Of a DNA stretch of 5,301 bases, positions 1 through 5,301 are shown piece by piece. The position numbers and the translations under genes are program-made. The stretch is from Candidatus Stahliibacteriota bacterium (GTDB taxonomy: Bacteria; Hydrothermota; Tepidihabitantia; B3-TA06): positions 1 to 5,301 of the forward strand of contig DAOVCF010000142.1 of the NCBI GenBank assembly GCA_030670165.1, given 5' to 3'. Each line of letters opens with the position of its first letter. The first letter of the stretch is position 1. The notes beneath the pieces were generated by a model. The model was given only the letters and a program-made list of their open reading frames with translations, searched no databases and was not told the origin of the DNA.

Positions 1-1221
1 GTGTCCCGTTTGCTTGCCGACGCAGGTATCAATGAGGTTTCGGAACCTTCAGAAGCGCAGGCGGTTGTTCTTCTTACCTGTTCTGTTCGCCAGCACGCGG
101 AGGATAGGGCTTGGGGTTTTGCGCGAACCATGCGCGGGCTGGGTAAGAAGGTTATACTGGCCGGATGCATGGGCAAGCTGAGGGGCAATGAGCTGGTAGA
201 AGAAGGCGCGGCCGATTTCGTTCTTGGACCCGATTCCTACCGCAGGATACCCGGTTTGCTTCTGGATCAGGAGGGCTTCGATACCCCACCCGATTCGCTG
301 GAGACCTACGGCGATCTTCTGCCAGCGACTACGAACTCGGTCAGCGCATCTGTGGCTGTGATGCGCGGATGCAATAACTTCTGCACCTACTGCGTGGTGC
401 CTTACGCACGCGGGCCTGAACGTAGCATTCCTTACCCTGATCTTGAAAGACAGCTGCGGTACATCCTCGATCAAGGCGTAAAGGAGATCTTCCTTCTCGG
501 TCAGAACGTTCTTGCCTATCGTCACGGAGATATGAAACTTATCGATCTGCTGGAGCGCGCGGCCCGGCTGGAAGGGCTCGAGCGTCTTGGATTTTTGACC
601 TCGCACCCGCGCGATCTTTCCTATGAGATGATCCGGCGCATGGCCGATATACCCCAGCTTCTGCACTTTTTCCACCTGCCGCTTCAGTCCGCATCGGACC
701 GGGTGCTTAAGCAAATGCGTCGAGGTTACGGTCTTGCCGAATACGAAGAAAAGATCGGATGGGTGCGTTCGGCGTTTCCAGATGCCTACCTTAGCACCGA
801 TCTGATGGTGGGTTTTCCTGGCGAGAGCGAGGAGGATTTCGAGCTTACTTTGGATGCGGTCAGGCGCATCGGCTTCGACTTTGCCTACATGTTCGCCTAC
901 TCGGAGCGTCCGGGTACGAAGGCGGCGGATATGGCAGAAAAGGTCCCCGTCCCGGAACGCAAGAGACGTCTTGCCGAGCTTATAGATCGTCAAAACGAGG
1001 TGACACGAAGGCGTGCAGAGGGCCTTGTAGGAACCGAGGAGGAGGTTTTTGTTGCCGCACCTGCCCCCAGGGGCAAAGGTGCGATGCTTGCGGAATTGAA
1101 GAATTATAGACCTGTAATCTTGAACCACACCGCCCGGTTGGGCCAGAAGCTTCAGGCAAGGCTGGTTGGCCTTCGAGGCCGCAGCATAATCGCCGAACCA
1201 CTCGCAAAGGAGGTGGCATGA
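1..1221 (+). CDS. miaB: MiaB, tRNA-2-methylthio-N6-dimethylallyladenosine synthase (5' end missing)
   Basis: Radical SAM methylthiotransferase that adds the 2-methylthio group to N6-isopentenyl-adenosine at position 37 of tRNAs reading UNN codons; cytoplasmic. Residue numbers count from the first visible codon. The N-terminal UPF0004 (MTTase) domain covers about 1-95 and keeps two of its three cluster cysteines, C27 (TCSVR) and C56 (AGCM). The radical SAM core follows, with C124-x3-C128-x2-C131 (CNNFCTYC), then GQNV (167-170), HLPLQSASD (225-233) and DLMVGFPGE (267-275). A TRAM-like RNA-binding region spans about 343-401. GQNV favours MiaB over RimO or MtaB. The GTG at base 1 is most likely an internal Val codon: the usual start plus the first cysteine motif (GCQMN-like), about 20 residues, lies upstream of the window. 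Oddities are Leu for the usual Asn in the NTC motif and GQNVLAY for the common GQNVNSY. The stop codon overlaps the next start as ATGA. Confidence 0.95.
   Translation: MSRLLADAGINEVSEPSEAQAVVLLTCSVRQHAEDRAWGFARTMRGLGKKVILAGCMGKLRGNELVEEGAADFVLGPDSYRRIPGLLLDQEGFDTPPDSLETYGDLLPATTNSVSASVAVMRGCNNFCTYCVVPYARGPERSIPYPDLERQLRYILDQGVKEIFLLGQNVLAYRHGDMKLIDLLERAARLEGLERLGFLTSHPRDLSYEMIRRMADIPQLLHFFHLPLQSASDRVLKQMRRGYGLAEYEEKIGWVRSAFPDAYLSTDLMVGFPGESEEDFELTLDAVRRIGFDFAYMFAYSERPGTKAADMAEKVPVPERKRRLAELIDRQNEVTRRRAEGLVGTEEEVFVAAPAPRGKGAMLAELKNYRPVILNHTARLGQKLQARLVGLRGRSIIAEPLAKEVA
1206..1214 (+). promoter_or_regulatory. Strong ribosome binding site for the lapA-like gene
   Basis: AAAGGAGGT lies inside the last codons of miaB, three bases before the ATG at 1218. 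It is a near-perfect anti-Shine-Dalgarno match, with spacing shorter than the common 5-9 bases. It supports the 1218 start and, together with the ATGA overlap (1218-1221), translation coupled to miaB. Confidence 0.8.
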
Positions 1222-1550
1222 AAGTCGTACTTTGGATTATCGTTGTAGTTGTCTTTGTGGTGGCCGGGCTTTTTGCTCTGTTCAACTACGGCATCCAGAC
1301 GGACGTTCAGATATTCGGACGTACCATACAGGGCGTTTCGGTTGCACTTCTCGGTTTGATCTGCTTCGGGTTCGGGGTGCTTTCGATTGTTCTATTCGCC
1401 CTGGCAGGTGAAATCAGGCTGCGTGCAAAAGCCAGGCGATTGCAGAGGGAGATCGAAGCCATGCGCAAGGAGATCAACGCGCTGCGGAATCTTCCACTTG
1501 CTTCGGAGATCCTGGCCAAGGAAGCCGAGGCCGCGGAGGAGGAAAGATGA
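1218..1550 (+). CDS. lapA: LapA-like (DUF1049) inner-membrane protein
   Basis: Small membrane protein of 110 residues with the layout of the LapA/YciS family (lipopolysaccharide assembly protein A domain). A hydrophobic helix at about 4-22 is followed by a short loop with the family-like FNYGIQTDVQIFG segment (22-34), a second hydrophobic helix at about 38-63, and then a charged helical tail (66-110) rich in Arg, Lys, Glu and Leu that should form a cytoplasmic coiled coil. E. coli LapA is of similar size and build. In E. coli LapA works with LapB in the inner membrane in connection with LPS assembly; that role is inferred here from the fold and from the lapB-like gene directly downstream. The start is fixed by a strong ribosome binding site and the ATGA overlap with miaB; its own stop overlaps the next ATG in the same way. 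Sequence identity in this family is low, so the family call is firmer than the exact function. Confidence 0.8.
   Translation: MKVVLWIIVVVVFVVAGLFALFNYGIQTDVQIFGRTIQGVSVALLGLICFGFGVLSIVLFALAGEIRLRAKARRLQREIEAMRKEINALRNLPLASEILAKEAEAAEEER
1535..1542 (+). promoter_or_regulatory. Ribosome binding site for the lapB-like gene
   Basis: GGAGGAGG sits in the Glu-rich end of the lapA-like gene, four bases before the ATG at 1547. It supports that start; the ATGA at 1547-1550 again joins stop and start. The bases also encode Glu residues, so part of the purine run may reflect protein sequence rather than selection for ribosome binding. Confidence 0.7.
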
Positions 1551-2662
1551 TCGTCTGGATAATCCTTGTTGTCGTCATTATTGCCGGGATTGTTATCCTG
1601 GCGGTAGTTCTTTCAAGACGTCGCAGCGGTCCTGTGGCGGATAACTACCAGGAGGCGCTTCGCGCGCTCCTTGACGGGCGCGAGACCGAGGCGATAAAAC
1701 GTCTGCGCGACACGGTAATGAAGGACACGGACAACGTGGACGCCTACATACGTCTGGGCAGGCTCATCCGCGAAAGGGGCGATGCCGAAAAGGCGGCCAA
1801 CATCCACCAGTCACTTACCGTGCGTCCCGCGCTCAAGCGCTCGGAGGAGCTCGTTATCTATGACGAGCTGGTTGAAGACTACCTTGCGCTGGATCGCGTG
1901 GAGAAGTCCATCGGTCTTCTGAAGGAGCTTTTAAGGCTTTCTTCGGATAAGCTTCCCTGTCTTCGCCGGCTGCTTGCGATGCTTCTGAGCCGCAAGCGCA
2001 GTGATGAGGCGGCAGAGATTCTCAAACAGCACAAGAAACTCTTCTCCGACAGGAAGGAAGCGGCAGCATGGCATGCCGAGCTTGCGCGTTTGCAGTGGGA
2101 GAAGGACGAGGATGAGAAGGCGCGGGATACACTAAAGCAGGCGCAGAAGCTGGCAAAGAATCATCCGTACGTATCTATCGTCCAGATCAAGCATCTCGTG
2201 GATTCGAACCAGAAGGCCAAGGCGCGGCCACTGATAGACAAATTTCTCAAGCTTTATCCGGAGCATGGGGAGAGTATGCTGGATCTTACCGAGCAGGTTT
2301 ACTTTGATCTTGGTGCCTACGAGAAGGTTCTGCCTCTGTATGAGGATCTGCTCAGGCGCTATCCGGATAAATACGAGGTTCGTCTCAGGCTTGCCAGGCT
2401 CAAGGCCAAGGAGGGTGCGCCGGATGCGGCCATTGAGTTGATCAACGAGGTTCTGGTAAAATGTCCGGGCGATGTGGGTCTTTTGCTCGAGCGCACCAGG
2501 CTTTTGCTCGATCAGAAGAACTGGGAAGCCGCGAAGGAATCTTTCGACAGGCTGGCAGCAGAGCTTGTATTCATGCCTGCAATTTGTCCGGAGTGCGGGC
2601 AGGAGCTTGAGGCGACCGCCTGGTTCTGCACCAACTGCGGCTCTCCGGTATGCGAGCCATGA
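1547..2662 (+). CDS. lapB: LapB/YciM-like membrane-anchored TPR protein with C-terminal rubredoxin-like metal site
   Basis: Protein of 371 residues, close to the ~390 of E. coli LapB. An N-terminal hydrophobic helix (about 3-22) is followed by positive residues (RRR, 24-26), predicting an inner-membrane anchor with the body in the cytoplasm. Residues about 32-340 are helical tetratricopeptide-type repeats; the segment with LGRLIRERGDAEKAANIHQ (70-88) closely resembles the start of LapB. The C-terminus carries C347-x2-C350-G-x9-C361-x2-C364 with Trp359 before the third cysteine, the rubredoxin-like site of LapB with the same spacing as I recall for the E. coli protein. In E. coli LapB controls LPS synthesis by promoting FtsH proteolysis of LpxC and acts as an assembly hub; that role is inferred here. 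An adjacent LapA-like gene upstream supports the call. An extra Cys369 lies near the end. The last four codons overlap the next gene. Confidence 0.85.
   Translation: MIVWIILVVVIIAGIVILAVVLSRRRSGPVADNYQEALRALLDGRETEAIKRLRDTVMKDTDNVDAYIRLGRLIRERGDAEKAANIHQSLTVRPALKRSEELVIYDELVEDYLALDRVEKSIGLLKELLRLSSDKLPCLRRLLAMLLSRKRSDEAAEILKQHKKLFSDRKEAAAWHAELARLQWEKDEDEKARDTLKQAQKLAKNHPYVSIVQIKHLVDSNQKAKARPLIDKFLKLYPEHGESMLDLTEQVYFDLGAYEKVLPLYEDLLRRYPDKYEVRLRLARLKAKEGAPDAAIELINEVLVKCPGDVGLLLERTRLLLDQKNWEAAKESFDRLAAELVFMPAICPECGQELEATAWFCTNCGSPVCEP
2650..2662 (+). promoter_or_regulatory. Start/stop overlap coupling the lapB-like and SPOR genes
   Basis: Two in-frame ATG codons (2650 and 2659) lie within the last four codons plus stop of the lapB-like gene; the second forms ATGA with its TGA at 2660-2662. 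No purine-rich ribosome binding site is visible just upstream, in contrast to the two previous junctions. Ribosomes finishing lapB are therefore the likely source of initiation here. Confidence 0.6.
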
Positions 2663-3402
2663 TCGGGTTGCTGTTCATTTTGGGGGTCAGCCTTGAGCAA
2701 GGACTCTCGGCTGTCCGTGCAGGGGAGTACGAGGCGGCACGCACGCATTTCGCGGCGTTCGTGAGCGAGCGAGCAGGCGACCCCGGAGTTGCACGGGCCA
2801 CGCTATGGCTTGCGCGGCTTGAGCAAGACCCTGTCACCGCACGCGAGCTCTACCTGAGAGTCGTCGCCAGGCACGCCAACAGCGCATACGCGGACAGCGC
2901 CCTGTTTGAGGCCGCGTCCGTAGATTACGCCTTCGGACTCTACCAGCAGGCCACCACGAAGCTTAAGCAGCTTCTTTCGCTTTATCCTTCCACCCCTTTG
3001 CTTGCCGAGACCAGCTACTGGCTTGGTATATGTTACACAATTCTGGGGGATAACTCCACGGCTGCGGTTCATTTTCAAAAGGCCCGGTCAAGGGGAGCCG
3101 CAAGCATCTGGGCAAAGCTTGCCGCAAAGGAGCTTGAGGGAATTGGAGCAGAGACTACCACCACCGCCGCCCAGGGCGGCTATGCGGTTCAGGTTGGTTC
3201 TTTTACCGATTCATCGCGTGCCGAGAAGCTGCTATCGGATTATCAAGCCAAGGGCCGATCAGGGGAGATAAGGCAGGCCGTAATTGCCGGGAAGGTCTAC
3301 TACCGGGTCTGGCTTGGGTCGTTTGCCACCGAGCAGGAGGCCTCGGCTTACGCGGAGGACCTGAAGTCCCAGGGCAAAGCCGCGATGGTTATAAAACGTT
3401 AG
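2650..3402 (+). CDS. Exported TPR protein with C-terminal SPOR domain
   Basis: Protein of 250 residues. A short hydrophobic stretch (MIGLLFILGV, 4-13) after Arg2 looks like an export signal. It is followed by TPR-type helices resembling the C-terminal part of CpoB/YbgF: about 15-40 (AGEYEAARTHFAAFV), 45-75, 80-113 and 117-147 (YWLGICYTILGD). A low-complexity linker (ETTTTAAQGG, 168-177) leads to a SPOR domain at about 178-250, with YAVQVGSF (178-185) and YYRVWLGSF (217-225) marking its two repeats. SPOR domains bind denuded septal peptidoglycan, so a periplasmic or envelope role near cell division is likely; the exact function is unknown. Two starts are possible: ATG 2650 (gives Arg2 before the hydrophobic run, 13-base overlap with lapB) or ATG 2659 (ATGA overlap like the two upstream junctions). 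Neither has a clear Shine-Dalgarno, so translation is probably coupled to lapB. Confidence 0.85.
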   Translation: MRAMIGLLFILGVSLEQGLSAVRAGEYEAARTHFAAFVSERAGDPGVARATLWLARLEQDPVTARELYLRVVARHANSAYADSALFEAASVDYAFGLYQQATTKLKQLLSLYPSTPLLAETSYWLGICYTILGDNSTAAVHFQKARSRGAASIWAKLAAKELEGIGAETTTTAAQGGYAVQVGSFTDSSRAEKLLSDYQAKGRSGEIRQAVIAGKVYYRVWLGSFATEQEASAYAEDLKSQGKAAMVIKR

Positions 3403-3412
3403 GAAACAGTTG
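3401..3412 (+). promoter_or_regulatory. Ribosome binding site and TTG start of mutS
   Basis: AGGAAA (3401-3406) overlaps the TAG stop of the SPOR gene (3400-3402) and precedes the TTG at 3410 by three bases. The mutS frame has an in-frame TAA at 3392-3394 and no ATG or GTG between it and the TTG, so TTG 3410 is the first usable start. The next ATG in frame is codon 27, inside the conserved mismatch-recognition block, and is too late. Confidence 0.8.
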
Positions 3413-5301
3413 GCCGATCTGACCCCGCTCCTCAAACAGTATCATCAAATCAAAAGACGTTATCCCGATGCCCTTTTGTTCTTCCGCATGGGCGACTTCT
3501 ACGAGATGCTCTACGATGACGCCAAGACCGCGGCAAGGGTGCTGGGGATAGCACTGACTTCCAGACGATACGGGACCTCGGGCGATGTGCCTCTGGCTGG
3601 CGTTCCGGTAAAAAGCTACGAGCAGTACTTGACGAAGCTCGTAAAGGCCGGGCTCAAGGTGGCGATATGCGAGCAGACAGAGTTGCCCGATCCAAAGAAG
3701 AAGCTCCTTAAACGCGACGTCACCGAGGTCATAACCCCTGGAACAATCGCCTCGGAGGAGATGCTTGACGCAACCAAGGGCAACTACCTGGCGGCGGTGA
3801 TTAAAGAGGAGCGGAATGCCGGCGTAGCCTATGCCGACGTCTCTACCGGCGAGTTCGCCTGCGGCCAGGCTCTAATCTCGGAGGCAGAAGAGCACCTTGC
3901 CAAAATCGCACCGCGCGAGCTATTGCTTTCAGATGATGAATCATGGCGTCCGGTTTCATTTGATGCCGCGATTGCGCCTGTGGCCGGCTATCTTTTCGAC
4001 GAAGAAATCGCTGCTGGAAAACTGCTCGACCACTTCAAGGTGGCTACCCTGGAAGGATTGGGATTGGCGGGTCGTGCTTTGGCGTTACGGGCCGCGGGTG
4101 CGGTGCTCTCATATCTCACCGAACAGAAGAAGAGCGTTCTGCCGCACATCGAGAGCTTGCGAGTATTCGACAGCGGCCGCTATCTCGTTGTAGACGAGTT
4201 TACCCAGCGCAACCTGGAACTTACAGAACGCCAGCGCGACCGATCAACCGAAGGCACCCTCTTCTCGGTTCTGAATCATACCCTGACCCCTCCGGGCACC
4301 AGGCTCCTGCGGCGCCGGCTCATCTTCCCTTTACGTGGCAGGAAAGAGATAGAAGGTCACCTGGATGCGGTTGAAGAGCTCTTTACAAACAAGGAGCTGT
4401 CCGATAATCTTGAGGGCCTTCTCAAAGAAGCGGGCGATCCTGAGCGGCTGGTTGCAAAGATTGCCACCCAGCGCGCGAATCCAAGGGAGACAAGAAGGTT
4501 GGGAGCTGTGTTGAGGTTAGGGGCGGAGATCAAGAAGGAGCTGGGGAAGGCTCAATCACGACTTCTTAAGCAACTTGCTTCAAGGATAGAAGACTTCGAC
4601 GAGTTGGCGGCAGAGATAGAACGAACTATCACTGATGATCCGTCTGTGGTCCTTCTTGAGGGAAACATCATTGCAGAAGGGGTCAATGCAGAGCTTGACG
4701 AGCTTCGCAGCCTTACCCGGGACGCCAGAAAACACATCGCCGCACTTCAGTTAAAAGAACGATCAGCAACAGGTATCAATAAACTCAAGGTCGGCTACAA
4801 CAGCGTGTTCGGCTACTACATCGAGATTCCAAGAAGCCTTGCTTCCAAGGTGCCCTCCCACTATATCCGCAAGCAGACCCTGGTCTCAGCCGAACGCTTC
4901 TTCACCCCTGAACTAAAGGAGCTCGAGCAGAAGATTTTGACCGCGGAGGAGCGTTCCAAGATCATAGAGTACGAGATGTTTCTTGCCTTCCGCTCAAGGC
5001 TTGCCGAGCGCTCACGCTCTTTCAAGGCCCTGGCAGATGTGATGGCCGAGGTAGACGTCCTGCGGTCCCTGGCCGAAGCGGCGTTGGAAAACACCTATGT
5101 CCGACCAGAGGTCACCGAATCGGACGAGATCCGAATCACAGGCTCAAGGCATCCGGTCGTAGAGAAGCTTCTGGCCGAGCGGTTCATACCCAACGACGTG
5201 CGGCTGGATGCGAAAGATAACATGGTTCTTCTGGTCACCGGACCCAACATGTCGGGCAAATCCACCTATCTGCGGCAGACGGCGCTTGCGGTGATAATGG
5301 C
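3410..5301 (+). CDS. mutS: MutS, DNA mismatch repair ATPase (3' end missing)
   Basis: Mismatch-recognition protein of the MutS1 type; it binds mispairs and small loops, exchanges ADP for ATP and recruits MutL. The frame is open for 630 codons to the window edge. The N-terminal domain (about 1-115) carries the mismatch-contacting Phe-x-Glu motif at F30-Y31-E32 (RMGDFYEM), which separates MutS1 from MutS2 and other non-repair homologues. The connector (about 120-245) has DVSTGEF (143-149). The core/lever begins near VDEFTQRNLEL (261-271). The clamp includes TGINKLKVGYNSVFGYYIEI (454-473) and YIRKQTLVSAERF (485-497). The ATPase domain starts near 575 and shows Walker A GPNMSGKST (611-619); Walker B and the dimerisation region lie beyond the window. 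Numbering runs only a few residues short of E. coli MutS. The TTG start is forced by an upstream in-frame stop. The lever has TPPGTRLLRR where many MutS have T-x-M-GSRLLRR. A mutL downstream is plausible but not visible. Confidence 0.96.
   Translation, partial: MADLTPLLKQYHQIKRRYPDALLFFRMGDFYEMLYDDAKTAARVLGIALTSRRYGTSGDVPLAGVPVKSYEQYLTKLVKAGLKVAICEQTELPDPKKKLLKRDVTEVITPGTIASEEMLDATKGNYLAAVIKEERNAGVAYADVSTGEFACGQALISEAEEHLAKIAPRELLLSDDESWRPVSFDAAIAPVAGYLFDEEIAAGKLLDHFKVATLEGLGLAGRALALRAAGAVLSYLTEQKKSVLPHIESLRVFDSGRYLVVDEFTQRNLELTERQRDRSTEGTLFSVLNHTLTPPGTRLLRRRLIFPLRGRKEIEGHLDAVEELFTNKELSDNLEGLLKEAGDPERLVAKIATQRANPRETRRLGAVLRLGAEIKKELGKAQSRLLKQLASRIEDFDELAAEIERTITDDPSVVLLEGNIIAEGVNAELDELRSLTRDARKHIAALQLKERSATGINKLKVGYNSVFGYYIEIPRSLASKVPSHYIRKQTLVSAERFFTPELKELEQKILTAEERSKIIEYEMFLAFRSRLAERSRSFKALADVMAEVDVLRSLAEAALENTYVRPEVTESDEIRITGSRHPVVEKLLAERFIPNDVRLDAKDNMVLLVTGPNMSGKSTYLRQTALAVIM

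Noticed and set aside
1..3. GTG at base 1 as the true start of miaB
   Set aside because: The protein would lack the first cluster cysteine and about 20 residues always found in MiaB; the codon aligns to an internal Val.
49..1128. Long 359-codon open frame on the minus strand, opposite miaB
   Set aside because: It lies fully antisense to a strongly conserved gene, its translation is rich in His, Arg and Leu with no recognisable motif, and such shadow frames are common opposite GC-rich coding DNA.
980..1285. Minus-strand frame of 101 codons across the miaB/lapA junction
   Set aside because: It is antisense to two well-supported genes, has a low-complexity Thr run from the complement of the hydrophobic GTT/GTA codons, and shows no family resemblance.
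2480..2511. Direct repeat of an 11-base CTTTTGCTCGA sequence, 21 bases apart
   Set aside because: It encodes two Leu-rich turns of a TPR helix (LLLERTRLLLDQ) in frame; it is explained by protein sequence and codon choice and is not a mobile or regulatory repeat.
3400..3412. Possible terminator or promoter between the SPOR gene and mutS
   Set aside because: The gap is only 7 bases, with no stem-loop or T-run, so there is no room for either.
3897..4193. Plus-strand frame of 98 codons inside mutS
   Set aside because: It is out of frame with MutS, whose own frame is continuous and conserved here; the translation shows no known domain.

Overview
The window reads as one tightly packed, co-directional operon segment on the + strand with no intergenic space to speak of: miaB (3' part), a lapA-like gene, a lapB-like gene, a TPR/SPOR-domain gene, and mutS (5' part). 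Both outer genes are cut by the window edges. All junctions are overlaps of a few bases, except the one before mutS, which is a 7-base gap.

Organism: the paired LapA/LapB-like proteins and the SPOR protein suggest a Gram-negative (diderm) bacterium. By eye the DNA is moderately GC-rich. AGG (Arg), ATA (Ile) and CTT (Leu) codons are used freely, for example about nine AGG and nine ATA in the visible mutS, which is unlike enteric bacteria. The miaB...mutS neighbourhood is known from several non-proteobacterial lineages (in Bacillus these two genes lie close together), while lapA-lapB is an adjacent pair in E. coli. Seeing both together points to a lineage outside the Proteobacteria, perhaps an uncultured phylum; the sequence alone does not name it.

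Layout: 1-1221 is the tRNA methylthiotransferase MiaB without its first ~20 residues. 1218-1550 is a small two-helix membrane protein with a coiled-coil tail (LapA/DUF1049 type). 1547-2662 is a membrane-anchored TPR protein ending in a four-cysteine rubredoxin-like metal site (LapB/YciM type). 2650-3402 is a probably exported TPR protein with a C-terminal peptidoglycan-binding SPOR domain. 3410-5301 is the mismatch repair ATPase MutS, started at TTG and cut off just after the Walker A motif. The MutS frame is open from 3410 to the end of the window, by hand translation.

How they fit: the three middle genes form an envelope module (inner-membrane LapA/LapB-like pair plus an exported SPOR protein) between two housekeeping information-processing genes. 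Start/stop overlaps at the first three junctions imply translational coupling. No promoter, terminator, RNA gene, mobile element or CRISPR array was seen; the operon's promoter and end must lie outside the window. This is largely an ordinary chromosomal region. The most interesting points are the operon composition, the conserved LapB metal-site spacing, and the SPOR protein sitting directly behind LapB.
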